DNA of 43,013 nucleotides from Hymenobacter profundi. Lineage in GTDB: Bacteria; Bacteroidota; Bacteroidia; Cytophagales; Hymenobacteraceae. Location: contig NZ_JAHWGL010000035.1 of assembly GCF_019334315.1 (NCBI RefSeq), positions 1 to 43,013 on the forward strand, in the 5' to 3' direction. Of the stretch, positions 1 to 8,273 are shown piece after piece. The position numbers were made by a program, and so were the translations under genes. The notes beneath the pieces are model-generated. The model ran no database searches. It saw nothing but the letters and a program-made list of their open reading frames with translations, and was not told the DNA's origin. Numbering within the stretch: the first letter of the stretch is position 1; each line of letters starts with the position of its first letter.

Positions 1-28
1 AAGGTCCTTCGCTCCGCTCAGGATGACA
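1..28. repeat. Single arm of the TCATCCTGAGC-type intergenic repeat
   Basis: The first bases read as one arm of the dispersed repeat whose complementary form is TCATCCTGAGC...GCGAAGGACC. The same core recurs at 6303-6420, 8166-8193 and 42977-43005. The partner arm would lie outside the window, so it is not possible to tell whether this copy forms a hairpin. Confidence 0.7.
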
Positions 29-49
29 AACGCTTGCTCAACCATCCAA

Positions 50-943
50 TTACGCCGACAACCTTCCTGCACGCTCCAGCAGCCGATCTACCGGATGGTC
101 GAAGCGGAGGGTGAAGTGCTGCTTGGGCTGATTGGGCCGGAAAAAGACGAGGCCCACATAAAATAAATCGATGGTGAGTGATACGGCGGGGTGCTGCTGC
201 ACGGCTGCCCAAGCGCGCTCCATCTCCGCCGACCAATGAATATCATCCAGCACAAACAGGCTGTGGTCGGTGCGGTGGGCCAGGCACTGCTCGAAGTAGC
301 GCAGGGTAGGCTCGTAGCGGTGGTTGCCGTCGAAAAAGGCGAAGTCGAGGGGGGCCTGCAGGTGTTGGAGGGTGGGGGTGAGGGTCGCATCGAGGTTGCC
401 CGATACCAGCTCCACGTTGTGCAGGTGCAAGGCCGCGAAGGTTTCGCGGGCCACGCGGGAGGTTTCGGGGCAGCCCTCAAACGTGATAACGCGGGCACGC
501 GAATCGGCCGCGGCCAGGTAGGCGGTAGTCAGCCCCAGCGACGTGCCCAGTTCCAGCACTGTGCGCGGCTGCTGCCAGTTTGCCAACCGAAATAGCAACT
601 GCGCCAGCGCGGGCGGCTTGGCGGCCGTGCGGGCCACATCGCGCAGGCGGCGCTGCTGGCCCGCACCCGTATGCGAGCCAGCCCCAAAATCCGTGACCGT
701 GATACGGTCTTCGCTGTCGCGCAAGAACTGCCGTCGTTCTTCTATCGGGGCAAATGCCTGGTAGGTACCCGTATGCTGAATGACATCGTTATACAACCCA
801 AAAACAAACGGGGAATGCAGCCCATGTGCATTCCCCGAGCGGGCCAAAAACCGTAAGTAACTAAGTGCTTGGTGAAGCAAAAGAAATTGTGAGTTGCTTA
901 GTTGTGGGGAGGTAGTTGTTAGGAAACAGTGAATACCTAACAA
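50..943 (-). CDS. Class I SAM-dependent methyltransferase (O-methyltransferase-like)
   Basis: The protein has a Rossmann-type methyltransferase core. A glycine-rich SAM-binding motif (LELGTSLGLTTAYLA) lies in its middle, followed by an acidic strand end (ITFEG), and then FAFFDGNHRYE and LFVLDDIHWS, which resemble the metal/substrate region of the O-methyltransferase family 3 fold. No signal peptide or membrane segment is visible, so it is probably cytoplasmic. The substrate cannot be told. The start is uncertain: the 297-residue frame begins with TTG at 943 and no ATG occurs in the N-terminal region. An in-frame TTG about 20 codons later, just before the conserved-looking LHQALSYLRF, is an equally plausible start. 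It lies downstream of apaG on the same strand with a gap of only 22 bases, so the two may be cotranscribed. Confidence 0.8.
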   Translation of the reverse strand: MLGIHCFLTTTSPQLSNSQFLLLHQALSYLRFLARSGNAHGLHSPFVFGLYNDVIQHTGTYQAFAPIEERRQFLRDSEDRITVTDFGAGSHTGAGQQRRLRDVARTAAKPPALAQLLFRLANWQQPRTVLELGTSLGLTTAYLAAADSRARVITFEGCPETSRVARETFAALHLHNVELVSGNLDATLTPTLQHLQAPLDFAFFDGNHRYEPTLRYFEQCLAHRTDHSLFVLDDIHWSAEMERAWAAVQQHPAVSLTIDLFYVGLVFFRPNQPKQHFTLRFDHPVDRLLERAGRLSA

Positions 944-965
944 CTATCGCCTCAAGACTAAAAAG

Positions 966-1352
966 TTAATTCAGCCGGAACGGCACGATGAGGGTGAATT
1001 CGGGAATTTCGACAGTAAACTCTCGGCCATCGGCGAGGCGCTCCATCTGATAGGTGCCGCGCATCTTGCCCAGACCTGTCTTCAGGTTGCAGCCCGATAC
1101 GTACTGGTGAGCCTCACCAGGCTCCAGCACGGGTTGCTGGCCTACCACGCCGTCGCCTTCCACTTCGCGCACTACGCCGTTGGCGTCGTAGATGTGCCAA
1201 TGGCGGCGCAACAGCTTCACCGTATACTCGCTGTTGTTCCGAATATCGATTTTATAGGCAAACACGTAGTGCTCCTGGCCGGGGCTTGAGTAATCGGGTA
1301 GGTAGTTGGTCGTAACACTCACCGTTACTCCCTGCGTAGTGGTAGTATTCAT
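966..1352 (-). CDS. apaG: ApaG family protein (Co2+/Mg2+ efflux protein ApaG)
   Basis: This 128-residue protein is essentially one ApaG (DUF525) domain. Visible family signatures are the N-terminal TQGVTVSVTTNYLPD, the YKIDIRNNSEYTVKLLRRHW segment, and the C-terminal GTYQMERLADGREFTVEIPEF with its terminal LIVPF strand. ApaG proteins are small fibronectin-III-like beta sandwiches. In enterobacteria the gene sits with ksgA/apaH and was linked to Co2+/Mg2+ efflux phenotypes, but the biochemical role is unsettled. It starts with ATG at 1352 and is divergent from ung, sharing a roughly 110-base upstream region. The product identity is clear; the functional name is only inherited. Confidence 0.92.
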   Translation of the reverse strand: MNTTTTQGVTVSVTTNYLPDYSSPGQEHYVFAYKIDIRNNSEYTVKLLRRHWHIYDANGVVREVEGDGVVGQQPVLEPGEAHQYVSGCNLKTGLGKMRGTYQMERLADGREFTVEIPEFTLIVPFRLN

Positions 1353-1465
1353 GGCTGCTGCTGTGCTGTGTAGAATAGGACTAACGCTAGTCTGCGGAAT
1401 TTGGTTTATCTACGCAGTTGGCATCATCTAGGGCTTACCCACTTCGCAAAATAAACTATTTCCGC

Positions 1466-2131
1466 ATGAATGTAAAGATAGATGAGAGTTGGCGCAAGGT
1501 GTTGCACGAAGAATTCGAGAAACCCTACTTCCAGCACCTGACCACCTTTTTGCGTGGCGAGTACGCCACCACGGCCGTTTACCCGCCCGGCCCGCAGATT
1601 TTTCATGCGTTTCAGGCCTGCCCGTTCGATCAGCTGAAGGTCGTGATTCTGGGCCAGGACCCCTACCACGGCAAAGGTCAGGCGCACGGCCTGTCGTTTT
1701 CGGTGGCGCACGGGGTACGCACGCCCCCTTCGCTGCAAAATATTTTCAAGGAGCTGTATGACGATATCCCCGGTACCGCTCCCGCCCCCGATGGCAACCT
1801 CGACCGCTGGGCCGAGCAAGGCGTGCTGCTCTTAAACGCTACCCTAACCGTACGAGCCAGCACACCCGGCTCTCACCAAAAAAAGGGCTGGGAGCAGTTC
1901 ACGGATGCCGTTATCCAAAAAATATCGGAGCAAAAGGAACACGTTGTATTCATCCTCTGGGGCGCCTACGCCCAGAAAAAAGGCGAAATCATCGACGCGA
2001 AGAAGCACTTGGTGCTAAAGGCCGCGCATCCTTCGCCCTACGCCGCCGACCGCGGCTTTTTCGGCTCGCGCCCGTTCAGCAAAACCAACGCCTACCTAGA
2101 ACAGCACGGCGAGCAGCCGATTACCTGGTAG
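1466..2131 (+). CDS. ung: Uracil-DNA glycosylase, family 1
   Basis: Ung excises uracil from DNA to start base-excision repair. The 221-residue product carries the water-activating motif GQDPYH (about residues 63-68, Asp65 catalytic) and the DNA-intercalation/His motif HPSPYAADRGFFG (about 188-200), both at the usual spacing. Length matches the family. The open frame extends upstream to 1418, but ATG at 1466 gives the expected N-terminus (MNVKIDESW) and the longer version adds residues unlike the family. It is transcribed away from apaG and convergent with lepB, separated from it by a strong hairpin at 2192-2231. Confidence 0.97.
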   Translation: MNVKIDESWRKVLHEEFEKPYFQHLTTFLRGEYATTAVYPPGPQIFHAFQACPFDQLKVVILGQDPYHGKGQAHGLSFSVAHGVRTPPSLQNIFKELYDDIPGTAPAPDGNLDRWAEQGVLLLNATLTVRASTPGSHQKKGWEQFTDAVIQKISEQKEHVVFILWGAYAQKKGEIIDAKKHLVLKAAHPSPYAADRGFFGSRPFSKTNAYLEQHGEQPITW

Positions 2132-2136
2132 CTTAT

Positions 2137-2290
2137 CTGAACCACGGATTCGCTCGGATATTGAGGATTACACGGATTGCGTAGTTGATTCAAACCAAAA
2201 GAGCTTGCCGTTTGGCAAGCTCTTTTGGTTTTACGGCCTTATGAAAATCATCCACGAAATTCTCAATATCCGAGCGAATCCGTGGTTCAG
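2137..2290. repeat. Long inverted repeat, 29-bp arms, enclosing a terminator hairpin
   Basis: The arms at 2137-2165 and 2262-2290 are exact inverse complements (ACCACGGATTCGCTCGG core). They fill the gap between the convergent ung and lepB genes. A second, shorter hairpin sits inside the loop. The nested layout is directly visible. I infer a dispersed extragenic element rather than a functional operator. Confidence 0.85.
2192..2231. terminator. Bidirectional intrinsic terminator between ung and lepB
   Basis: An 18-bp perfect stem (AAACCAAAAGAGCTTGCC and its complement) with a four-base loop has A-rich and T-rich flanks on opposite sides. That suits termination in both directions between two convergent genes. 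Confidence 0.8.
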
Positions 2291-2293
2291 ACA

Positions 2294-3511
2294 TTAATCC
2301 TTAATCAGGTTGAAAAGACGGCTCCAGCGGATTTTATGGAAGAAATCAGCATAAGGATCTACCGACATCCAGATGAGCACGGCCTTGCCCACAATGTGGT
2401 CTTCGGGCACGAAACCCCAGAAGCGTGAGTCTTCGGAGTTGTGGCGGTTGTCGCCCATCATGAAGTAGTAGTTCTGCTTGATGGTGTAGCTGGTGAGCGG
2501 TTTACCGTTTTGGTAAATCATGCCGTTCTGCCACGTGATGCCCTCGTTGTGCTCGTAGCGGGCCACTATTTTGTAGTAGATACCCGCGTTTTCCGGGGTC
2601 AGGGTAATGGTCTGGCCTGCCTTCGGGACGGGTAGGGGGCCGTAGTTGTCCACGTTCCAGGGGCGCTCAGTGGCGCTGGTCATGGTCAGGGAAGGGTAAT
2701 CGACGCGGTTGGGGAACAGGGTAGGGTTGGCCACGCCGGGCGCGGCTTTGGTTGGCACCAGGTTCTTCACGTAGGGCTGCTGGCGGAAGTAGCTGACGGC
2801 CGCGTTGGTCATGTGCAGGTTCTGATACACGTAATCGCCGGTTTGCGTCTGGGCGCTGGGGTAAGGTAGGCCATTGCCACCCGCCATGCCGCTGCCATCA
2901 ATCTGATAATCAAGTACGCTCTGCTCCTGGAAAAACTTGTCGCGTACGGGTGCGGTGGTCACCAAGTCGTAGGTACTTTGCGACTCCACCGGCGTCTGGA
3001 TGGGCTGCCCGTTGATGTATACCTGGGTATCCTTGATTTCAAGCACGTCGCCGGGCGTGCCGATGCAGCGCTTGATATAGTTGGTGCGCAAATCGGCCGG
3101 AAACTGGCTTTCAAACGGCACATTAAACACCACCACGTCGTTGCGCTTCACCTCCGAAAAGCCGGGTAGGCGATACGATGGCAGCTGAATGGCATCGGAA
3201 TAGCTCGGCAGATTTGTGCCCCAGATAGTCTGGTGCGTGAGTGGCACCTGCAAGGGCGTTTGCGGCGTGCGTGGGCCGTAGTGCAGCTTACTCACAAACA
3301 GATAGTCACCTACCAGCAAGGAGTGCTCCATGGAAGGGGTAGGGATGGTGTAAGCCTCAAATGTGGCCCAGCGAATAAGTGTGGCGGCCACCACGGCAAA
3401 CAGAATCGCGTCGCCCCACTCCCGCCATACGCTCTTGGCTTTTTTGTGTTGGGTCGGTTTCGGTTTGGCTTGTTGCGCCTTGAGGCGGTCTTCCCAGGAT
3501 TGTACGGCCAT
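2294..3511 (-). CDS. lepB: Signal peptidase I
   Basis: This membrane-bound serine protease removes signal peptides from exported proteins. The 405-residue form starting at ATG 3511 has an N-terminal membrane segment (about residues 34-47). It then has the nucleophile box with Ser60 in PTPSMEHSLLVGD, the general-base Lys147 in NYIKRCIGTPGDV, and box E in MMGDNRHNSEDSRFWGFV. The region between the Lys box and box E is enlarged, as is common in Bacteroidota LepB. The open frame reaches to 3568, but the shorter start removes an unlikely N-terminus. It follows dapB on the same strand across a repeat-containing gap (3512-3723), so co-transcription is uncertain. Confidence 0.95.
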   Translation of the reverse strand: MAVQSWEDRLKAQQAKPKPTQHKKAKSVWREWGDAILFAVVAATLIRWATFEAYTIPTPSMEHSLLVGDYLFVSKLHYGPRTPQTPLQVPLTHQTIWGTNLPSYSDAIQLPSYRLPGFSEVKRNDVVVFNVPFESQFPADLRTNYIKRCIGTPGDVLEIKDTQVYINGQPIQTPVESQSTYDLVTTAPVRDKFFQEQSVLDYQIDGSGMAGGNGLPYPSAQTQTGDYVYQNLHMTNAAVSYFRQQPYVKNLVPTKAAPGVANPTLFPNRVDYPSLTMTSATERPWNVDNYGPLPVPKAGQTITLTPENAGIYYKIVARYEHNEGITWQNGMIYQNGKPLTSYTIKQNYYFMMGDNRHNSEDSRFWGFVPEDHIVGKAVLIWMSVDPYADFFHKIRWSRLFNLIKD

Positions 3512-3600
3512 GATACGAAAGGCGGAGATGCAGAATAACGCCGGAGTAACGTCCGGCTCACTACCCAAAGAACGGGTAAATTTTGATTACTAGGCTAGTA

Positions 3601-3701
3601 CCGTCGTTTCGACCAGCGGGAGAAATCTTGCGTGCCACGCTAATCCAATGGTCAGGGATTATCGGAGCACGCGAGATTTCTCCCGCTGGTCGAAACGACG
3701 G
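3601..3701. repeat. Inverted repeat, 28-bp perfect arms
   Basis: Positions 3601-3628 and 3674-3701 are exact inverse complements (GTTTCGACCAGCGGGAGAAA core). The pairing extends inward another seven bases with one mismatch. It lies between dapB and lepB, where it would form a large hairpin in a dapB-lepB transcript. Confidence 0.85.
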
Positions 3702-3723
3702 CCTTTTCCGAATAGACTGGCTC

Positions 3724-4443
3724 TTACAAACCCAACAAATCTTTCATTCCAAACACCCCCTGGCGGCCGGGCAGCCACTCTGCGGCCAGTAGGGCGCCCT
3801 GCACAAACCCGTCGCGGGTGTGGGCTTCGTGTTTCAACTCAATGGTATCGGCGGTGGAATGATACGTGACGATGTGCGTGCCCACTACTGCGCCCGTGCG
3901 CTCCGACAGTACCGCCAGCTCATTCGCCGCATCGGTGGCTTCGTTACGCCAGGTGGTTTTGGCCGAAAAGTGACGCAAGATACCCTCGGCGGCCGTAAGG
4001 GCCGTACCGCTGGGCTGGTCTACCTTCTGAGTGTGATGAATCTCGCGTACTTGCACATCGTAGCCGCCAAACTGGTGCATTTTGGCAGCGATGTACTCAT
4101 TGAAGTGGAAGAACAAGTTCACCCCCACGCTGTAGTTGGATGCATAGAACAGCGGCGTGCCGGTTTCCTGACTCAGCGCCTGCGCCTCCTGGAAATGATG
4201 TAGCCAGCCCGTAGAGCCGCACACCACCGGAATGCCCTGCTGCAAGCACGCCCGCACGTTGCCAAAAGCCGCGTCGGGGTGGGTGAATTCGATAGCAACA
4301 TCGGCGGTTTCGGGGGTGAAATCAGTGATTTGCACGCCTGGATGGGTAGGGTCTACAATGCCGGCAATCTGGTGGCCGCGGGCCGTGGCTTGGGCCGCAA
4401 TGGCCTGGCCCATTTTGCCGTAGCCAATAAGAAGCAACTTCAT
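3724..4443 (-). CDS. dapB: 4-hydroxy-tetrahydrodipicolinate reductase
   Basis: DapB catalyses the NAD(P)H-dependent reduction of the dihydrodipicolinate intermediate in the diaminopimelate/lysine pathway, supplying lysine and peptidoglycan precursor. The 239-residue protein shows the N-terminal nucleotide-binding motif GYGKMG (residues 7-12). It also has the catalytic block EIHHTQKVDQPSGTA, with His136/His137, Lys140 and the PSGTA loop at 144-148. The ATG at 4443 overlaps the stop of the upstream DUF5683 gene by four bases (ATGA), which indicates translational coupling. Confidence 0.97.
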   Translation of the reverse strand: MKLLLIGYGKMGQAIAAQATARGHQIAGIVDPTHPGVQITDFTPETADVAIEFTHPDAAFGNVRACLQQGIPVVCGSTGWLHHFQEAQALSQETGTPLFYASNYSVGVNLFFHFNEYIAAKMHQFGGYDVQVREIHHTQKVDQPSGTALTAAEGILRHFSAKTTWRNEATDAANELAVLSERTGAVVGTHIVTYHSTADTIELKHEAHTRDGFVQGALLAAEWLPGRQGVFGMKDLLGL

Positions 4444-5135
4444 TTTCGAGGAAAAGAGCGGGTAGAGGTAAGCGAAAAAGTAAGCGATACGCCCGGCGCC
4501 GCAGCTACCATTGGTGTGCGCAGCATAGCGGGTTCCACATTCAGACTGAGGTCGTCGCTGATATCAAAGTCTTTGAGGTGGGCGTCTACTAGAGCATCAA
4601 GCACGGTGAGGCCGTAGGCAACAGCTGAGTAGGCAATAAATTGGTCGCGGTAGCGACGAAAGCGGATAATGCTTCGCTCTGTACCGTAGAAGGTCGCACC
4701 ATTTACTAGTTTAGGATAAGGAGAAGCATTTAACTGGGCTACTGTAATCTTCGTGCTACCAGTCGCACCTATTTTATCTAAATATTTTCTTTGCTCCACA
4801 TAACGGTGAAATTGGGTTTGGGAATAGACTTCCATAGCTACTACCCCCCCAATCAATCCTACTGCCAGCGGAATCTTCCAGTATTTCCGATTATAAGCCT
4901 GTCCACCACCCGGAATAATCGCCCATACTGCTGCTTTGGTCGGGCGCGTCACGCGACGGCCAAATAGCATTTCTGTTTTGCGGAGTGAGTCGGCAACGGT
5001 TTCCTGCCGGGGTTCTGCTACCTGCGACGAGTCCGGCCCGGCCGTAACGGCTATTTGCGCTTGGGCTTGATGAGCAGTGACGAGGAACGTCAGCAATAAT
5101 AAGGATAGCGACCAGTAACGAAACAAGGTAGACAT
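4440..5135 (-). CDS. DUF5683 domain-containing exported or membrane protein
   Basis: The 231-residue product starts at ATG 5135 (MSTLFRYWSL) with a signal peptide ending near AHQAQAQ. It then has a hydrophilic stretch (about residues 30-60) and the block AAVWAIIPGGGQAYNRKYWKIP followed by a glycine-rich hydrophobic helix. That block is the hallmark of DUF5683, a Bacteroidota family of unknown function typically found between parB and dapB. A second hydrophobic segment (about FIAYSAVAYGLTVLDALVDAHL) lies near the C-terminus. The gene overlaps dapB by four bases and follows parB after 98 bases. A frame open to 5189 would add residues ahead of the signal peptide, so the shorter start is preferred. 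Confidence 0.85.
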   Translation of the reverse strand: MSTLFRYWSLSLLLLTFLVTAHQAQAQIAVTAGPDSSQVAEPRQETVADSLRKTEMLFGRRVTRPTKAAVWAIIPGGGQAYNRKYWKIPLAVGLIGGVVAMEVYSQTQFHRYVEQRKYLDKIGATGSTKITVAQLNASPYPKLVNGATFYGTERSIIRFRRYRDQFIAYSAVAYGLTVLDALVDAHLKDFDISDDLSLNVEPAMLRTPMVAAAPGVSLTFSLTSTRSFPRK

Positions 5136-5233
5136 AGAGAGGGTAGAAAAAAATGCCGCCACACGTTGGGGCGCTGTATAGCGCCTCAACGATATCCGGC
5201 TGGCCGGTAGTATGTTGGCCTATTAACTCTACT

Positions 5234-6187
5234 CTATGCCGGTTGTAGAATATGCAGGATGCGCTGCATGTCCTCCACCGAATCAAAGGCAATCTTGATT
5301 TCGCCCCGGCCTTGTGGGCCTGGCTTCACCTGCACGCGGCTGCCGAAACGGTCGGAGAGGTGGCGCTCGGTGCGGCGCAGCTCGGCTACGGGTACCTGTG
5401 GCTCGGTAGGCTCCGAGGTAGCAGCATCGGCTTTGGCGGGCGGCGTGAGGCCGTTGCGCACCAACTGCTCCACCTTGCGTACTGATAGCTCCTCATCCAC
5501 GATGCGGTGAAACAACGCCAACTGCTGCTCTACGCTGTCGATATTGACCAGCGCACGTGCGTGGCCCATCGAAATCACGTTGTCGCGCAGGCCGATCTGA
5601 ATATCGGGCGGCAGTTTGAGCAAGCGCAGGTAGTTGGTGACTGTCGAGCGGTTTTTGCCTACCCGGTCGCCTAGCTCTTCTTGCTTCAGGTTGCACTCGC
5701 TCACCAAGCGCTGGTAGCTGAGGGCAATTTCGATGGCGTTGAGGTTCTCGCGCTGGATGTTCTCAATGAGCGCCATTTCCAGCATCTGCTGGTCGTCGGC
5801 CTTGCGGATGTAGGCCGGAATAGTCTCCAGACCCGCCAGCCGCGAAGCTTGCAAACGCCGCTCCCCCGAAATCAGCTGGTAGGAGTTGGTGCCCATCTGG
5901 CGCACCGTTACGGGCTGGATGATGCCCTGAATCTTGATCGATTCGGCCAGTTCCTGCAACGCAGTCTGGTCGAAGTGCGTGCGGGGCTGGTAGGGGTTGG
6001 CCTCAATGTGACCCACCGGAATCAACCCCACGGAATTGACGGGGTGGGGCACCAGGCCCGTGGAGCCTACCCGGTCGCTTTTCTTTTCGTAGCTACCCTC
6101 AATCAGCGCGTTCAGGCCACGGCCCAGGCCGCCTACTTTGCGCTTGGGGAGCGACGGAATATTTTTCTCTTCGTTTTTCTCTGACAT
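5234..6187 (-). CDS. parB: Chromosome-partitioning protein ParB
   Basis: ParB binds parS sites, uses CTP to clamp and slide on DNA, and stimulates ParA. The 317-residue sequence has an N-terminal ParA-contacting segment (GGLGRGLNALIEG, about 19-31) and the ParB/Sulfiredoxin-like CTPase domain with NPYQPR and the ISGERR motif (106-111). A helix-turn-helix follows (about 167-190, EELGDRVGKNRSTVTNYLRL), then SMGHARAL, and a C-terminal dimerization region. It is downstream of parA with a 242-base gap filled by a perfect inverted repeat, and upstream of DUF5683-dapB. I found no obvious parS palindrome (TGTTTCACGTGAAACA-like) in the window. Confidence 0.96.
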   Translation of the reverse strand: MSEKNEEKNIPSLPKRKVGGLGRGLNALIEGSYEKKSDRVGSTGLVPHPVNSVGLIPVGHIEANPYQPRTHFDQTALQELAESIKIQGIIQPVTVRQMGTNSYQLISGERRLQASRLAGLETIPAYIRKADDQQMLEMALIENIQRENLNAIEIALSYQRLVSECNLKQEELGDRVGKNRSTVTNYLRLLKLPPDIQIGLRDNVISMGHARALVNIDSVEQQLALFHRIVDEELSVRKVEQLVRNGLTPPAKADAATSEPTEPQVPVAELRRTERHLSDRFGSRVQVKPGPQGRGEIKIAFDSVEDMQRILHILQPA

Positions 6188-6229
6188 ACCTGCGAGCGGC
6201 TGTTATTCATCAGCGGATAAAGCCGGATT

Positions 6230-6237
6230 CAAAAATA
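6230..6237 (-). promoter_or_regulatory. Possible Bacteroidota -7 element upstream of parB
   Basis: On the minus strand this reads TATTTTTG, matching the Bacteroidota -7 consensus TAnnTTTG, 43 bases upstream of the parB start. No TTTG -33 element sits at the expected 19-base spacing, so this is a weak call. Confidence 0.3.
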
Positions 6238-6302
6238 CACAAACCGCCGGGAAGGTTAGGGAAATTTCGTTGGGTAGGGAAGCCGGGGACTGCTTCCGAC
6301 TA

Positions 6303-6420
6303 AAAAGCTTTGTCATCCTGAGCAGAGCGAAGTACCTTCTCGCCTAAAAACGAGTCGTTGGTACGAGCATCGTTCTTAGGCGAGAAGGTACTTCGCTCTG
6401 CTCAGGATGACAAAGCTTTT
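6303..6420. repeat. Perfect 44-bp inverted repeat between parA and parB
   Basis: The arms at 6303-6346 and 6377-6420 are exact inverse complements separated by a 30-base loop. They contain the TCATCCTGAGC...GCGAAG core seen at several other sites in the window. This is the longest perfect palindromic structure I found. It lies immediately downstream of the parA stop, where it could act as a terminator or attenuator between parA and parB. Confidence 0.92.
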
Positions 6421-6429
6421 GATTAATAG

Positions 6430-7254
6430 TTATGCGGCCTCGTCGCTGGCTTCTTCTTGCTCTGCTTCAGCTTCTGGGGTAGCGGCTACCACGTTCTTCT
6501 CCACAATCTCGCGGGCCAAGTTCAGGTAGCTAATGCTGCCTTTGCTCTCAGCATCATGCAGAATCACGGGAATACCAAAGCTTGGCGACTCCGATAGCTT
6601 CACGTTGCGCGGAATAATGGTATCGAATACCAACTGCTGGAAGTGCAGCTTCACTTCCTCTACTACCTGGTTGGAGAGGCGCAGGCGCACGTCGTACATC
6701 GTAAGCAGAATGCCCTCGATTTCCAGCGTCTCGTTTAGGCGGCCCTGAATGATTTTCACCGTGTTCAGCAGCTTGCCCAAGCCTTCCAGCGCAAAATACT
6801 CGCACTGCACCGGAATGATAACCGAGTGTGCCGCCGTAAGGGCATTCACCGTAATCAGGCCTAGCGAAGGCGAGCAGTCGATGATGATGAAGTCGTACTG
6901 ATCGGCCAAAGGGCGGAGCGCATCTTTCATCTTCTCCTCCCGGTTGGGGAGGTTAATCATCTCTACCTCAGCGCCTACCAGGTCAATATGGGAAGGCATC
7001 AGGTCGAGGTGAGGAAGGATGTTGGTTTGCAGGATGGTGTCCTCGGCACTCACGCCGTCCACCATGCACTCATACACGCTATTTTCGATATCCTTGGGGT
7101 CGAACCCTACCCCCGACGTGGCATTGGCCTGCGGGTCGGCATCGACCAGCAGCGTCCGATATTCCAGCGCCGCCAGGCTGGCTGCCAGGTTAATGGCCGA
7201 GGTGGTTTTGCCTACGCCGCCCTTCTGGTTGGCTACCGCAATGATTTTGCCCAT
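6430..7254 (-). CDS. parA: Chromosome-partitioning ATPase ParA (Soj)
   Basis: This is a deviant Walker-A ATPase that drives origin segregation with ParB. The 274-residue protein has the motif KGGVGKTT at residues 11-18 including the signature first lysine. It also has DADPQANAT (38-46) and the Walker-B-type IIDCSPSLG. No N-terminal DNA-binding extension is present, as expected for chromosomal Soj-type proteins. The last 20 or so residues are strongly acidic (Glu/Asp/Ala-rich). It heads the parA-parB-DUF5683-dapB set. ATG at 7254 follows a short tract of GCTGTTA repeats. Confidence 0.97.
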   Translation of the reverse strand: MGKIIAVANQKGGVGKTTSAINLAASLAALEYRTLLVDADPQANATSGVGFDPKDIENSVYECMVDGVSAEDTILQTNILPHLDLMPSHIDLVGAEVEMINLPNREEKMKDALRPLADQYDFIIIDCSPSLGLITVNALTAAHSVIIPVQCEYFALEGLGKLLNTVKIIQGRLNETLEIEGILLTMYDVRLRLSNQVVEEVKLHFQQLVFDTIIPRNVKLSESPSFGIPVILHDAESKGSISYLNLAREIVEKNVVAATPEAEAEQEEASDEAA

Positions 7255-7263
7255 GTGTTTTAA

Positions 7264-7352
7264 AGCTGTTGGCTGTTAGCTGTTAGCTGTTAGCTTTTCT
7301 TATAAAGTATACTCGCGCTGTAGAGAAGAATGTGGCTAGCAGCCAGCAGCTT
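7264..7352. repeat. Degenerate inverted repeat with tandem GCTGTTA heptads
   Basis: Positions 7264-7296 hold about four tandem copies of a GCTGTTA/G heptad. An imperfect inverse complement of the same unit (GCTAGCAGCCAGCAGCTT) is at about 7335-7352. The core matches the inverted repeats at 16244-16323 and 41908-41980, so this is a degraded copy of the same family. Confidence 0.65.
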
Positions 7353-7355
7353 CTG

Positions 7356-8036
7356 TTACAGATCAATCGTTTCGCCTATTTGCAACAGCGTCAGCTCTTT
7401 GCCGGCTTGCTGCGCTTTGTTTTTGGCGGCTTCCTGGTCGATTTTGATAGCCGGGAACGTGTCGTAGTGCATGCCGATGAGCTTGGTGGCGCCTACCCAG
7501 TTGGCCGCTACCAGCGCATCGTCGATGCCCATGGTGTAGTTGTCGCCAATCGGCAGGATAGCGAAGTCCAGCTTGTATTGCTCACCAATGATTTTCATGT
7601 CGTAGGTGAGGGCTGTGTCGCCGGCGAAGTAGAACGTTTTGCCTTCCGCTTCCACGATAAACCCAGCCGCCAAGCCACCGTAGGTGCCGTCGGGGAGAGA
7701 GCTGGAATGCGTGGCGGCTACCATTTTTACGGTGCCGAAGGGTAGGGTTACCTTGCCGCCAATGTTCATGGGGTAAGCGGCTTTCAGGCCTTTCTGCCCA
7801 AACCAGCCAGCTATTTCGGCAATGGCCACCAGTTCGGCGCCGGTGCGGTTGCCAATTTCTTCCACATCAGCCACATGGTCGCCGTGGCCGTGCGTGAGCA
7901 GAATGTAGTTCGCCTCAATCTTCTCTACCTCCACGTCTTTAGCTAAAGGGTTGGGGCGAATGAACGGATCAAAAAGCACTTTCTGCCCACCGGTTTCAAG
8001 AAGGAAGCACGCGTGGCCGAAGTAGGTCAGTTTCAT
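7356..8036 (-). CDS. Metal-dependent hydrolase of the UPF0173 family (metallo-beta-lactamase fold)
   Basis: The 226-residue cytoplasmic protein is a complete MBL-fold domain. The metal motif THGHGDH occupies residues 48-54 (His49, His51, Asp53, His54). Further ligands are in ATHSS, YFAGDTAL and GMHYDTFP. The opening MKLTYFGHACFLLE is typical of UPF0173/YtkL-like hydrolases, whose natural substrate is not established. Length is normal for the family. It stands alone on the minus strand, divergent from the lipoprotein gene at 8274, with a 237-base repeat-bearing upstream region. Confidence 0.93.
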   Translation of the reverse strand: MKLTYFGHACFLLETGGQKVLFDPFIRPNPLAKDVEVEKIEANYILLTHGHGDHVADVEEIGNRTGAELVAIAEIAGWFGQKGLKAAYPMNIGGKVTLPFGTVKMVAATHSSSLPDGTYGGLAAGFIVEAEGKTFYFAGDTALTYDMKIIGEQYKLDFAILPIGDNYTMGIDDALVAANWVGATKLIGMHYDTFPAIKIDQEAAKNKAQQAGKELTLLQIGETIDL

Positions 8037-8273
8037 ATAGAGTAATGCAGGTGTGTCAGTTGCGGGTTATCAAGTTGCAGTTGTGTAGGATGGTTATCCC
8101 GAGCTTGCGAACGACCTCATGCCAATTGAACGACAAGCGTTAACAACGACTCGTTCCAGCGTGAAAAGGTCCTTCGCTGCGCTCAGGATGACAGTCTTAT
8201 TTGATTGACAACTGACAACTAATAACCGCGAACAGCTTAGTTTAGCACAAAGATACACTGTTTCGCCTTTCTC
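8037..8273. other. Divergent intergenic region with a degraded repeat and a possible -7 element
   Basis: This gap separates the UPF0173 gene (minus) from the peptide-binding lipoprotein (plus). An imperfect inverted repeat of the TCATCCTGAGC type has a diverged left arm at about 8093-8118 and an intact right arm at 8166-8193. A minus-strand TATCTTTG (8248-8255) matches TAnnTTTG but lies about 210 bases from the nearest minus-strand start and has no clear -33 partner. I see no RNA gene. Confidence 0.5.

Noticed and set aside
5136..7254. parS site or replication origin in the parAB region
   Set aside because: No 16-bp parS-like palindrome and no dnaA gene or DnaA-box cluster was found.
7264..7296. 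Short tandem GCTGTTA repeats suggestive of a CRISPR or VNTR
   Set aside because: The units are seven bases with no spacers; the tract is better explained as a decayed copy of the TAGCTGTTAGC inverted repeat.
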